Below are positions 1-9,337 of a stretch of DNA of 64,000 nucleotides, piece after piece. The notes beneath the pieces are model-generated. The model was not told the origin of the DNA and did no database searches. It saw only the letters and a list, made by a program, of their open reading frames with translations. Positions within the stretch are counted from its first letter, which is position 1, and each line of letters begins with the position of its first letter. The position numbers were made by a program, and so were the translations under genes. The DNA comes from Evansella cellulosilytica DSM 2522 (GTDB lineage: Bacteria > Bacillota > Bacilli > Bacillales > Salisediminibacteriaceae): NCBI RefSeq assembly GCF_000177235.2, contig NC_014829.1, forward strand, positions 3,968,001 to 4,032,000. Direction: 5' to 3'.

Positions 1-69
1 CATATACTGTACAAAATTACCACCAATAAATCCTGCTCCTCCAGTAACAAGAACTTTCTTTGTGACCAT
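1..69 (-). CDS. rfbB: dTDP-glucose 4,6-dehydratase, N-terminal fragment (runs off the window)
   Basis: Only the first 23 codons are inside the window. They read MVTKKVLVTGGAGFIGGNFV and onward, the start of an extended short-chain dehydrogenase with the NAD-binding GxxGxxG signature (GGAGFIG). The ATG lies at 69, one base past the stop of rfbD at 71, so the genes are tightly coupled. By family and context this is RfbB/RmlB, which converts dTDP-glucose to dTDP-4-keto-6-deoxyglucose in dTDP-L-rhamnose synthesis. The fragment alone would also fit another sugar-nucleotide epimerase or dehydratase; the rfbC-rfbD-rfbB order makes the call. Confidence 0.85.
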   Translation of the reverse strand, partial: MVTKKVLVTGGAGFIGGNFVQYM

Positions 70-70
70 C

Positions 71-925
71 CTATTTCACCTCGTTAGATAATTCGTTTAA
101 GTAATGTTTTACTGCATTTTTCCAGTCAGGTAAAGATTTAAAACCATTATCTACCAACTTTTGCTTTGACATTTTTGAATTTGCAGGTCTTTTTGCTTTT
201 GTTGGAAATTTATCCGTTGTAATAGAATTTACCTTAACTTCTTTGTTTGCTTGTCTAAATATTTCGTTTGCAAAATCATACCAAGAACAGAATCCTTCAT
301 TAGTAACATGATATATACCATATTTCTCCGTTTTTACCATATCAATTAACAATTTAGCCAAATCATATGTATATGTTGGTGAACCATATTGATCCCCTAC
401 TACATTAAGTTGTGAATTCGTTTCAGACAAACGAAGCATTGTCTTTATAAAGTTATTACCATTAATTCCAAAAACCCATGAAATTCTAATAATAAACCAT
501 TTTTCAAGAGAATCTCTTACCACCTTTTCACCTTCATACTTCGTTATACCATAATAACTCACAGGATCCGGCTGATCAGTCTCGATATAGGGGTTCTCTC
601 CCTCACCATTAAAAACGTAATCCGTACTAATATAGATAAATTTAGCTTCATTTTTCTTTGCAGCATCCACTAAATATTTCGTGCCCTCAACATTGACTTT
701 CCAAGATTGTTCTTTTTCGTCCTCTGCTTTATCAACTGCAGTATAGGCTGCACAATGAATAATGGCATCTGGTTTTATTTTTTTCACATATGTGTCCACG
801 TTAGTTTGATCAGTTATATCTAATTCCTCTATACCAGTTCCAATCATCGTCATTCCGTTTTCATTACCAATACGCACAACATCGAATCCTAATTGACCAT
901 TAAAACCTGTTACTAATATTTTCAT
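71..925 (-). CDS. rfbD: dTDP-4-dehydrorhamnose reductase
   Basis: 284 aa, the usual RmlD length. It performs the last step of dTDP-L-rhamnose synthesis, NAD(P)H-dependent reduction of dTDP-4-keto-L-rhamnose, in the cytoplasm. Visible signatures are the N-terminal nucleotide-binding MKILVTGFNGQLG, the STDYVFNG segment near residue 100, and the catalytic YGITKYEGE (Tyr-x3-Lys) near residue 127, followed by the RISWVFG segment of the family. Its ATG overlaps the rfbC stop by 4 bp (ATGA), indicating translational coupling. It is co-oriented with rfbC upstream and rfbB downstream. Confidence 0.95.
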   Translation of the reverse strand: MKILVTGFNGQLGFDVVRIGNENGMTMIGTGIEELDITDQTNVDTYVKKIKPDAIIHCAAYTAVDKAEDEKEQSWKVNVEGTKYLVDAAKKNEAKFIYISTDYVFNGEGENPYIETDQPDPVSYYGITKYEGEKVVRDSLEKWFIIRISWVFGINGNNFIKTMLRLSETNSQLNVVGDQYGSPTYTYDLAKLLIDMVKTEKYGIYHVTNEGFCSWYDFANEIFRQANKEVKVNSITTDKFPTKAKRPANSKMSKQKLVDNGFKSLPDWKNAVKHYLNELSNEVK

Positions 926-1485
926 ATTTTATCACCATACTGAAAATTTATATCAGCACCAGTTAAAGGCGGATGGACTTTATCCTTTTCAGAAAGTATT
1001 GGGTTACATATTGGCCATTCTATACCAATATCCGGATCATTCCATAAAATTCCACGGTCATGTTCCTTAGAATAGTACTCATCTACTTTATACAATACAT
1101 TTGTGTTAGGAACTAATGTACAAAATCCATGTGCAAAACCTTTTGGTACCACTATTTGTCGCTTATTATGTTCAGATAGAATTGCCCCAATCCATTCACC
1201 AAAAGTTGGTGATTCTTTCCGAATATCTACCACTACATCATAGATTGCACCTGTTGCAACCCGAACTATCTTTGTTTGGGCTTTGGGATTTAATTGATAA
1301 TGAAGTCCTCTTAACACTCCAGGTTCAACAGATAATGAATGGTTATCTTGTATTAGTTTATATTTTAAACCTACTTGCTGAAATTTCTCTTGATTATAAC
1401 TTTCCATAAAGAATCCTCGATTATCTCCAAATACTTTGGGTTCGATAATTACTACTCCCTCTAATTTAGTATTAATTATTTCCAT
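922..1485 (-). CDS. rfbC: dTDP-4-dehydrorhamnose 3,5-epimerase
   Basis: 187 aa when started at the ATG at 1485 (MEIINTKLEGVVIIEPKVFG), which is preceded by GGGTGG and matches the start of the RmlC family. The open frame continues to 1650 but the extra 55 codons overlap the end of galE and resemble no RmlC leader. Family marks are DNRGFFMESYN near residue 23, HSLSVEPGVLRGLHYQ with the catalytic His, and VVDIRKESPTFG. The protein is a small cupin that epimerises dTDP-4-keto-6-deoxyglucose at C3 and C5. It heads the rfbC-rfbD-rfbB run. Confidence 0.94.
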   Translation of the reverse strand: MEIINTKLEGVVIIEPKVFGDNRGFFMESYNQEKFQQVGLKYKLIQDNHSLSVEPGVLRGLHYQLNPKAQTKIVRVATGAIYDVVVDIRKESPTFGEWIGAILSEHNKRQIVVPKGFAHGFCTLVPNTNVLYKVDEYYSKEHDRGILWNDPDIGIEWPICNPILSEKDKVHPPLTGADINFQYGDKI

Positions 1486-1588
1486 ATAATCCACCCATCT
1501 TTTTGTTATATTTATAAAATATACTATCACATTTTTAGTAAGGAATTCATATTGTTCTTGCAATTCTTTTATATTGTATATTACTTTG

Positions 1589-2596
1589 TTATTCAAAGCC
1601 ATTCGGATTGTTTTTTTGCCACTTCCAGGAGTCGTTACACATGTCATCAATTCCTTTTTCCGCGGTCCAGCCTAGCTCTTCTTTCGCCTTCGTCGGATCG
1701 GCGTAACATGTAGCAATATCACCTGGCCTTCTATCCACGATTGAATACGGAATCTTCTGATTAGCTGCTTTTTCAAATGCGTTCACTAATTGTAATACAC
1801 TATACCCATTCCCTGTTCCAAGATTGTATGCATGCGCCCCTGAAGTCGTTTTAGCTTTTTCCAACGCCTTTAAATGCCCTTTTGCTAAATCAACAACATG
1901 AATGTAATCACGGACACCTGTCCCATCTTCTGTTGGGTAATCATCACCAAATACTTTTAATTCATCGCGCTTCCCTATTGCTACTTGCGTAATAAATGGC
2001 ATTAAATTATTTGGTATACCATTTGGGTCTTCACCAATTCTTCCACTCTCATGAGCGCCAATAGGGTTAAAATAGCGTAGTAATGTAATGCTCCATTCAT
2101 TATCAGAAACGTATAAATCACGAAGTATTTCCTCGATCATCAGTTTTGATCTTCCATATGGGTTTGTTGCTGAAAGCGGGTCAGTCTCGACTATTGGCAT
2201 CTTCTCAGTCATTCCATAAACAGTTGCAGATGAACTAAATACGATCGTTTTCACGCCGTGTTTTTTCATTTGTTCACAAAGATGCAGCGTACCTGTAATA
2301 TTGTTGTGGTAGTAATGAAGAGGAATCGCTACCGATTCTCCTACTGCTTTTAAGCCAGCAAAGTGAATAACGGCCTCAATATCGTTTTCGTTAAAAATAT
2401 TTGCTAATGCTTCTTTATCTAATAAATCCGCTTCATACACTTTAAATTCTTTCCCTGTTAGCTCTTGAATTCGCTTAATCGATTCATATTTACTGTTTGA
2501 AAAGTTATCAAGAACGATTATGTCATGGCCAGCATTTAAAAGCTCAACACACGTATGACTTCCTATGTACCCCGCACCACCAGTAACTAAAATCAT
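1589..2596 (-). CDS. galE: UDP-glucose 4-epimerase
   Basis: 335 aa, full length for GalE. It interconverts UDP-glucose and UDP-galactose (or the N-acetyl forms) using bound NAD. N-terminal [16 protein letters not shown] is the Rossmann GxxGxxG; SSSATVYG and [10 protein letters not shown] contain the catalytic Ser/Thr and Tyr-x3-Lys; [13 protein letters not shown] and [13 protein letters not shown] are typical GalE segments. It lies 103 bp upstream of rfbC in the same orientation. Together they suggest supply of sugar nucleotides for a cell-surface polysaccharide. Start ATG at 2596 has a TTAGGAGTGG ribosome site. Confidence 0.95.
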   Translation of the reverse strand: MILVTGGAGYIGSHTCVELLNAGHDIIVLDNFSNSKYESIKRIQELTGKEFKVYEADLLDKEALANIFNENDIEAVIHFAGLKAVGESVAIPLHYYHNNITGTLHLCEQMKKHGVKTIVFSSSATVYGMTEKMPIVETDPLSATNPYGRSKLMIEEILRDLYVSDNEWSITLLRYFNPIGAHESGRIGEDPNGIPNNLMPFITQVAIGKRDELKVFGDDYPTEDGTGVRDYIHVVDLAKGHLKALEKAKTTSGAHAYNLGTGNGYSVLQLVNAFEKAANQKIPYSIVDRRPGDIATCYADPTKAKEELGWTAEKGIDDMCNDSWKWQKNNPNGFE

Positions 2597-2813
2597 CTCA
2601 TTCCACTCCTAACATTTATTTGACCGAAATATAATAGTATATGGATAAAACATAAATCATCTCTCAAAAACATTCTAACATTCTTTTCCAAAATACTGTG
2701 TTATAAAATATTGTTTTTATCGTAATATGTTTCATTCCCCACCTCAAGCAAGCATCCTGAAGTCGAAAATCACCATCTAAGTTTAACTTATCTTTTGTAA
2801 AAGGCTTTTCTGC

Positions 2814-2855
2814 TAAAAAAAACTGGCTCCCCTCCGTATAGGAAAGAACCAGTTT
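2814..2855 (-). terminator. Rho-independent terminator upstream of galE
   Basis: Arms AAACTGGTTC and GAGCCAGTTT pair (one G-T wobble) across a 16-nt loop. On the minus strand the stem is followed directly by a run of T (A-run 2814-2820 on the plus strand). It would end transcripts from the 44-codon ORF and/or the DUF3231 gene before galE. Confidence 0.8.
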
Positions 2856-2874
2856 CATTAGACTAGCTGAGTAG

Positions 2875-3009
2875 TTATTTTACAGCATAACTACTCGGTC
2901 TGAGTCTCAGAAGGTAAAAAATGCTAAACAAATGTAAACGCATTTGCTGAATCCATCGTAAAACATGAGGGAAGAGTGATTTTACAATAAACGTCATTAT
3001 ATTTAGCAT
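2875..3009 (-). CDS. Candidate 44-aa amphipathic small protein
   Basis: Not a recognised family. The reading frame starts at ATG 3009 (or in frame at 3015) behind a near-perfect AAGGAGGCG ribosome site and ends at TAA 2875-2877. The product begins MLNIMTFIVKSLFPHVLRW and is rich in hydrophobic residues interspersed with Arg/His, so it would form an amphipathic helix. It follows the DUF3231 gene by about 50 bp in the same orientation. A 10-bp inverted repeat (GAGTAGTTAT/ATAACTACTC, 2868-2895) overlaps its stop codon and the terminator at 2814-2855 follows. The strong SD and terminator support expression; the role is unknown. Confidence 0.45.
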   Translation of the reverse strand: MLNIMTFIVKSLFPHVLRWIQQMRLHLFSIFYLLRLRPSSYAVK

Positions 3010-3056
3010 TTTCATCGCCTCCTTATTTTATTAATGTCCTTTTCATATAACAATTA

Positions 3057-4067
3057 TCAATTATTTTTTTGTTTTGTTAATTGTACTTTATCAATCGTAC
3101 CGGGCGGTTGCTCTAGCCAATTATTTTTTATCATAATATCTGCCCCTTTTTTTGCAAACCGTGCAATCTCTATCGATAACCGTTCATAATCTAGTATTAA
3201 GTCACTCCGCTGACTTGCAGCAGCCGCTGTGGCATAATTTCCAGTCCCTGCCGCACTTAAAAGGCTCATATGATACATCATCAGCTTATCCGAAAAAGGT
3301 GAGTATGTAGAATCTGTAATACAAACATCTGAGCTAATTGGGGATTGGACATTATCATTTAATAGGAGTGAGGAGAATACTTTCATATGCTTCAATGAAA
3401 TTTCGTTTCCCCTGAGCATAAATTCCTGTACTTCTTTATTCGGAGACGTTTGTGCAAAACTTAAACACAGCTTAGATCCTATCAGGTTTGTTTGTATATT
3501 CATAAACAAATGAGAAATCTCAATCGCATTTAATGGTCTTTGCTTGTTAAAAAGACTATATCCACTGAAATAGCTTTTACTATCAACGTAATCCGTCTTT
3601 TTTGGGACAGATATATAAGGTGCACGAACAAATACACCTTTTTTTAATGCTATCTTTGTCGTCATATGATAAAGATTACTCGTTTTTACTAAAGCATCTG
3701 AAAAAAAATTAATCATGTCTTCCCTTGCACTCATCGATAAATATCCACTATAGGAAAGCATACCGAACTTTGCCATGTGATTGATGTAAGTTAAGCAAAA
3801 AACATCTGTATATAAGCTAGGTGCTTGAATGTTAACATCATTATTCGTAAATCCAATTGGCTTCGCATAGCTCTCTTCCTCAAATATTTTTTCGAGCTGC
3901 TGTACATGTTCATTTGAAATATGTAGTGCCTCTTTTATAGCAGGAAAGATGTCTTGATCCTGTACATGGTTAATCATATAACCTAATATACATTGAGACA
4001 TACTATCATTCATATATGTAGTCCATAACGAACCAATTTCTCCAGATGTTAAATTAATATGACTCAT
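3057..4067 (-). CDS. DUF3231 family protein
   Basis: 336 aa from ATG 4067 (MSHINLTSGEIGSLWTTYMN), preceded by AGGAAGTG; an in-frame upstream ATG at 4133 lacks a good ribosome site. The protein fits the DUF3231 family of spore-forming bacilli: two related all-helical halves, each starting with a 'LT..E...LW..Y..DS' helix and containing many Met/His-rich helices like ferritin-like four-helix bundles, and ending in the typical IMIKNNWLEQPP. No enzymatic function is established for the family. No signal peptide or membrane segment is seen. The gene probably shares a transcript with the 44-aa ORF downstream. Confidence 0.8.
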   Translation of the reverse strand: MSHINLTSGEIGSLWTTYMNDSMSQCILGYMINHVQDQDIFPAIKEALHISNEHVQQLEKIFEEESYAKPIGFTNNDVNIQAPSLYTDVFCLTYINHMAKFGMLSYSGYLSMSAREDMINFFSDALVKTSNLYHMTTKIALKKGVFVRAPYISVPKKTDYVDSKSYFSGYSLFNKQRPLNAIEISHLFMNIQTNLIGSKLCLSFAQTSPNKEVQEFMLRGNEISLKHMKVFSSLLLNDNVQSPISSDVCITDSTYSPFSDKLMMYHMSLLSAAGTGNYATAAAASQRSDLILDYERLSIEIARFAKKGADIMIKNNWLEQPPGTIDKVQLTKQKNN

Positions 4068-4331
4068 CCTGTTCACTTCCTGAGAAAAATATTTACTTTC
4101 ATTATTTGTATGATGATGAACAATTATCCTCAATGATGGAACAGAAGTTACATTTGTTTATAAACGAATTACCTATATTATGTAATGGCTTGCTTCGCAT
4201 AAAAGTGTTTAGCTACACTATTTTTACACCAATAATCGAGTTCAATCTTTTTTTGTGCAGCAATCTCATACACTTTTTCCATAAGCATGGAACCTGCTCC
4301 TTTCTTCGTCTCCTCTTCATTTACACATTAA

Positions 4332-4480
4332 GAAAAACTAAAAGCGAGCTTTATGAAGCGCGTTTTTAGTCTTTTCTTAGAAGCTGTGGAATTTCGCCGT
4401 AGCTCTTAAAGTATTATTGAGTGCTCTTCTCGCTAGTACGCACGGCGATAAAATTTCTCTGCCAAATTTCTTACCTTTGT
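4332..4480. repeat. Structured intergenic element, copy A (matches 49335-49473)
   Basis: About 140 bp that reappear at 49335-49473. Shared blocks include AAGCGCGTT.TTAGTCTT, TCTTAGAAGCT, TTAAAGTA, TGAGTGCTCTTCT and CCAAATTTCTT. In this copy CGCCGT (4395-4400) pairs with ACGGCG (4442-4447), and flanking AATTT pairs with AAATT. In copy B the corresponding arms have different bases that still pair. No ORF is conserved between copies. It could be a structured RNA or a miniature mobile repeat; the active strand is unknown. Confidence 0.6.
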
Positions 4481-4624
4481 ACAAAAACAGAGGAATACCC
4501 TTTTTCCCCTTTCTACGTGATAGAATAGTAGATGTTTGAGAATAAATAAACTCTTATTTCGTACAATAGTATAAATACATATTGGACGACCTGTTGGTTG
4601 TTTCATTGATTAGGAGAAAGTAAA

Positions 4625-5356
4625 ATGAATGAACTTTTCGTTATTTTAATATTGGGGATCAGTATTATTCTTTTTGCCGGGTTTATCCAAGGACTTACTA
4701 GCTTTGGTTTCGCCTTATTTTCCATTCCGATTCTCTCTAAAGTTATCCCGCTTGATGTCGTTGTTCCTATTATTACTTTGCTATGTTTAATTAGTAATGC
4801 CTTTATCGTATATACAGTGAGAAGATACATTCATTTTAAGGAAATTTGGATCCTTACGCTGGCGAGCACTCTTGCTGTCCCTCTCGGCGTACGTCTCTTA
4901 ATCATAGTCGATATTAGTTTATTAAAAATAGCGATCGGAGTCATTATTATTTGTGTCGCCGTCCTCATGCTAAAAGGGGTAACATTTCACGTTGACAATC
5001 AAAAAATCGCTTCAATTCCTGTTGGGTTTTTAAGCGGTGTTCTCAACGGAAGTCTTTCTTTAAGTGGTCCTCCAGTTGCTTTATTTTTAAATAATCAACA
5101 AGTAGAAAAACAAGTGTTCCGCGCAAACATCGCTACCTACTCACTCATTTTAAATATGATGACAATCGCTTCTTTCAGCTATTCTGGAATGATGAATTCC
5201 GAAGTGTTAACCTATTCTATTACGTTTATCCCTGCTATGATCATCGGCCTTATTATTGGAATAAATATGTTAAAGGTTGTAAATGAGTCATTGTTTAAAC
5301 GGATTACGTTGTACTTAATTATTGCCTCAGGCATTTGGACGCTTATTAGTGCTTAA
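4625..5356 (+). CDS. TauE/SafE-family sulfite/organosulfonate exporter-like permease
   Basis: 243 aa, polytopic, with about eight hydrophobic helices. The N-terminal FIQGLTSFGFALFSIPIL and mid-protein GVLNGSLSLSGPPVALFL are the duplicated 'G...G.GG...PPV' signature of the TauE/SafE (DUF81) family. These proteins export sulfite, sulfoacetate or related anions; the actual substrate cannot be told from sequence. The ATG at 4625 has TAGGAGAAAG upstream. It stands alone: structured repeat A lies before it and the large tandem array begins about 60 bp after its stop. Confidence 0.85.
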   Translation: MNELFVILILGISIILFAGFIQGLTSFGFALFSIPILSKVIPLDVVVPIITLLCLISNAFIVYTVRRYIHFKEIWILTLASTLAVPLGVRLLIIVDISLLKIAIGVIIICVAVLMLKGVTFHVDNQKIASIPVGFLSGVLNGSLSLSGPPVALFLNNQQVEKQVFRANIATYSLILNMMTIASFSYSGMMNSEVLTYSITFIPAMIIGLIIGINMLKVVNESLFKRITLYLIIASGIWTLISA

Positions 5357-5416
5357 TGGTGATTTGGTCGATGATTAGGTTTTAATATGTGATGGTGCGC
5401 TTTTGGGTCTCGGAAG

Positions 5417-7797
5417 ATATTGTTGGCGTATGAGACATCTTATTTGGTTTTTCTTTAATCTCGTGTGTCATTGGTTGCGAATGAAACACTTTATTTGCTT
5501 CCTTCTTTATTCTCGTGTGTCATTCTCTGCGTATGACACATCTTATTTGGTTTTTTCTTCAATTTCACGTGTCATTGATTGCGTATGAAACACTTTATTT
5601 GCTTCTTTCTTCATTCTCATGTGTCATTGATTGCGTATGAAACACTTTATTTGCTTCTTTCTTCATTCTCATGTGTCATTGACTTCGTATGAAACACTTT
5701 ATTTGCTTCTTTCTTCATTCTCATGTGTCATTGACTTCGTATGAAACACTTTATTTGCTTCTTTCTTCATTCTCATGTGTCATTGACTTCGTATGAAACA
5801 CTTTATTTGCTTCTTTTTCATTCTCATGTGTCATTGACTTCGTATGAAACACTTTATTTGCTTCTTTCTTTATTCTCGCGTGTCATTGACTCCGTATGAA
5901 ACACTTTATTTGCTTCTTTCTTTATTCTCGTGTGTCATTGTTGACGTATGACACATTTTATTTGCTTCTTTCTTCATTCTCATGTGTCATTGACTTTGTA
6001 TGAAACACTTTATTTGCTTCTTTCTTTATTCTCATGTGTCATTGGCGGCGTATGACACATTTTATTTGCTTCTTTCTTCATTCTCATGTGTCATTGACTT
6101 CGTATGAAACACTTTATTTGCTTCTTTCTTTATTCTCGCGTGTCATTCGCTGCGTATGACACATCTTATTTGGTTTTTTCTTCAATTTCACGTGTCATTG
6201 ATTGCGTATGACACATTTTATTTGCTTCTTTCTTTATTCTCGCGTGTCATTGACTCCGTATGAAACACTTTATTTGCTTCTTTCTTTATTCTCAAGTGTC
6301 ATTGTTGACGTATGACACATCTTATTTGGTTTTTTCTTCAATTTCACGTGTCATTGAATGCATATGAAACACTTTATTTGCTTCTTTCTTCATTCTCGTG
6401 TGTCATTGTTGACGTATGACACATCTTATTTGGTTTTTTCTTCAATTTCACGTGTCATTGGATGCATATGAAACACTTTATTTGCTTCTTTCTTCATTCT
6501 CGTGCGTCATTGATTGCCTATGACACACTTTATTTGCTTCTTTCTTTATTCTCGCGTGTCATTGATTGCGTATGACACATTTTATTTGCTTCCTTCTTCA
6601 TTCTCATGCGTCATTGACTTCGTATGAAACACTTTATTTGCTTCTTTTTCATTCTCATGTGTCATTGATTGCGTATGACACATTTTATTTGCTTCTTTCT
6701 TCATTCTCATGTGTCATTGACTTCGTATGAAACACTTTATTTGCTTCTTTCTTTATTCTCATGTGTCATTGGCGGCGTATGACACATTTTATTTGCTTCT
6801 TTCTTTATTCTCATGTGTCATTGACTTCGTATGAAACACTTTATTTGCTTCTTTCTTTATTCTCGTATGTCATTGTTGACGTATGACACATTTTATTTGC
6901 TTCTTTCTTCATTCTCATGTGTCATTGACTTTGTATGAAACACTTTATTTGCTTCTTTCTTTATTCTCATGTGTCATTGGCGGCGTATGACACATTTTAT
7001 TTGCTTCTTTCTTCATTCTCATGTGTCATTGACTTCGTATGAAACACTTTATTTGCTTCTTTCTTTATTCTCGCGTGTCATTGACTCCGTATGAAACACT
7101 TTATTTGCTTCTTTCTTTATTCTCGTGTGTCATTGTTGACGTATGACACATCTTATTTGGTTTTTTCTTCAATTTCACGTGTCATTGAATGCATATGAAA
7201 CACTTTATTTGCTTCTTTCTTCATTCTCGTGTGTCATTGTTGACGTATGACACATCTTATTTGGTTTTTTCTTCAATTTCACGTGTCATTGAATGCATAT
7301 GAAACACTTTATTTGCTTCTTTCTTCATTCTCGTGTGTCATTGTTGACGTATGACACATCTTATTTGGTTTTTTCTTCAATTTCACGTGTCATTAAATGC
7401 ATATGAAACACTTTATTTGCTTCTTTCTTCATTCTCGTGCGTCATTGATTGCGTATGACACATTTTATTTGCTTCCTTCTTCATTCTCATGTGTCATTGA
7501 TTGCGTATGACACATTTTATTTGCTTCTTTCTTCATTCTCATGTGTCATTGACTTCGTATGAAACACTTTATTTGCTTCTTTCTTCATTCTCATGTGTCA
7601 TTGACTTCGTATGAAACACTTTATTTGCTTCTTTCTTCATTCTCATGTGTCATTGACTTCGTATGAAACACTTTATTTGCTTCTTTCTTTATTCTCATGT
7701 GTCATTGGCGGCGTATGACACATTTTATTTGCTTCTTTCTTTATTCTCATGTGTCATTGACTTCGTATAAAACATTTATTTGCTGCATTGTTCATTC
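5417..7797. repeat. Tandem array 1, about 46 units of 52 bp
   Basis: About 2.4 kb with a 52-bp period in the convergent gap between the TauE gene and the M20 gene. The commonest unit contains GTGTCATTGACTTCGTATGA, then AACACTTTATTTGCTTCTTT, then CTTCATTCTCAT. A second unit type has ACGTATGACACATCTTATTT followed by GGTTTTTTCTTCAATTTCAC. GTGTCAT...ATGACAC forms a 7-bp stem in the second type. The two types alternate as 104-bp dimers near 6300-6480 and 7130-7430. A block near 5926-6140 recurs about 935 bp later, near 6860-7080, so the array has grown by segment duplication. There are no unique spacers between units. Confidence 0.95.
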
Positions 7798-7852
7798 TCG
7801 AATACATTCCTTATTATCACACCATTTATTTGATCTGTTTGATTTACGACTA

Positions 7853-8992
7853 TCACTCTTCGAACATTTTGATAATAGCTAAGCTTACTATTTTTACCCC
7901 ATCCAGCAATGTGCTTTCTTCAAATGTCATATGAGGATGGTGGAGTCCGGGCTCCAGCCCTGCTCCAAGACCGATCATCGTTGATTCCAATGAAGGGTAT
8001 TCCTTTGAATAAAAGTGATAGTCCTCGCCACCTGGTGTAACAGAGGCTTCCATCAAGTTTTTTTCACCTAGAGCTTCGGTAATTGCACTACCCACTATGT
8101 TTTCCATTTGTGGGCTTGGCGTCGCTGCTACCATTTCTGCTTCTACATCTATCGTTACCTCTGCTCCGTTCATAGAACCAGCAGCAATCACTGCGTGCTC
8201 GACCTTCTCCATTAACTGTTGCATCACTTCATTAGATTGCGCTCGTAAATCAATGCCAAATTCCCCATAGTCAGGGACGATGTTAATGTTTTGTTCGCCC
8301 GCCTTTAATACAGTCACTTTTGCAGAATATGAAATAGTCGGATCCATTTTCACTGCGTTGACGGCATGGACGATCGCTGCCAACGAATCTACGACGTTAA
8401 TCCCTAAATGTGGGCGAGCTCCGTGCGATTGTACCCCTTTTATTTTTCCCTTTAACAAAGTCGTTGCCCCGTGATAAATTGCTGGTGATGCTGTGTGGAT
8501 AGGTAATTCCTGCAATGGGCGGAGATGGATACCGAGAAGGCGTTCAACACCTTGAAGCACCCCGTTACGTATTAGTGCTTTTGCTCCTTTACCCGTTTCC
8601 TCCGCTGGTTGAAAAATAACTTTTAACAATCCTTTTGGCTCATAGCCAATTTCTAATAAGCAGCGTACGGCGAGGAGGACGATTGTCATATGTGCATCAT
8701 GGCCGCACGAATGATTTGCTTTCCATTCGCCGTTTACATGTTGCCATAGCGCATCCATATCAGCACGAACAGCAACCGTCCGTCCCACATCTGAGGTTCC
8801 CCACTCCCCTACTAATCCTGTCATAGTTTCAAACAAATCATATGAGAGTTTAAGTTCGTCAAGCTGGCTACTTAAAAACTTCGTCGTTTCCCTCTCTTCC
8901 CAGCTAATCTCTGGATGTTGATGAAGGTAATGGTATGTAGACATAATGATTTCTTCATTTTTATTAACCCAGTTGTCGATAGCAACCCGCAT
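7853..8992 (-). CDS. M20-family amidohydrolase/peptidase
   Basis: 379 aa, a typical M20 (subfamily D) zinc amidohydrolase that removes acyl or amino-acyl groups from small amides. Metal-binding and catalytic motifs are visible: VRADMDAL near residue 77, SCGHDAHM near 94-100, FQPAEETGKGA near 130 (catalytic Glu pair), the LGIHL segment, and the C-terminal GLHHPHMTFEE with the last His ligand. Substrate is not predictable; N-acyl amino acids or peptides are usual. The start at 8992 is supported by AAAGGAG nine bases upstream. It is a single gene, divergent from the truncated sigma gene, and its 3' end faces tandem array 1. Confidence 0.88.
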   Translation of the reverse strand: MRVAIDNWVNKNEEIIMSTYHYLHQHPEISWEERETTKFLSSQLDELKLSYDLFETMTGLVGEWGTSDVGRTVAVRADMDALWQHVNGEWKANHSCGHDAHMTIVLLAVRCLLEIGYEPKGLLKVIFQPAEETGKGAKALIRNGVLQGVERLLGIHLRPLQELPIHTASPAIYHGATTLLKGKIKGVQSHGARPHLGINVVDSLAAIVHAVNAVKMDPTISYSAKVTVLKAGEQNINIVPDYGEFGIDLRAQSNEVMQQLMEKVEHAVIAAGSMNGAEVTIDVEAEMVAATPSPQMENIVGSAITEALGEKNLMEASVTPGGEDYHFYSKEYPSLESTMIGLGAGLEPGLHHPHMTFEESTLLDGVKIVSLAIIKMFEE

Positions 8993-9136
8993 AGTAGCAT
9001 CTCCTTTTTTAAAATATGAGATTGATTTTTTGCTAGAATAAACGAAACAAATGGAAAAAACAAGAATAATAATAAAACTTTTTCCAACAAAAAGTAGGTG
9101 ACTATCGTCTAATAATTAGGAAGAGGTGATACAGCG

Positions 9137-9337
9137 ATGGAGGATCTAGAGCATAGTAGTTACTTCGCTTCACAGGAGCAAGAGTATGCGTTTTCCATTG
9201 ATGATTTAATGGATCAATACAGTGATGTTGAATTGCATCTCGTTTATACATATGTGAAAAACAGAACTGTTGCTGAGGATTTAACGCAGGTAATTTTTAT
9301 TAAATGCTATGAAAAAGTGAAAGGCTCGCTACTTTGA
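9137..9337 (+). pseudogene. ECF sigma factor, N-terminal remnant cut off by tandem array 2
   Basis: 66 codons. The segment LHLVYTYVKNRTVAEDLTQV followed by IFIKCYEKV matches sigma-70 region 2 of ECF sigma factors, with the '..AEDLTQ..F.K.Y' core. It begins at ATG 9137 behind GAAGAGGTGAT and stops at 9337, just where the first array unit begins (GGCTCGCTACTTTGACTTGC). ECF factors are normally 160-200 aa with a region 4 helix-turn-helix; none is found in the array or in 9940-10126. It is probably a gene broken by array growth or an associated rearrangement. Confidence 0.75.

Noticed and set aside
1486-1650. N-terminal extension of rfbC
   Set aside because: It would overlap the galE 3' end, and the internal ATG at 1485 with GGGTGG matches the conserved family start.
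2664-2858. 64-codon minus-strand ORF
   Set aside because: It begins inside the terminator hairpin at 2814-2855 and has no ribosome site or recognisable features.
4106-4369. 87-codon plus-strand ORF antisense to the DUF3231 gene start
   Set aside because: It overlaps a well-supported gene on the other strand and runs into structured repeat A; no ribosome site.
5417-7797. CRISPR array
   Set aside because: The full 52-bp unit is repeated with small variation and there are no unique spacers; no cas genes are present. The same holds for arrays 2 and 3.
5403-7882. Short ORFs within array 1 (5403-5588, 7697-7882)
   Set aside because: They are by-products of the repeat sequence and do not have ribosome sites.
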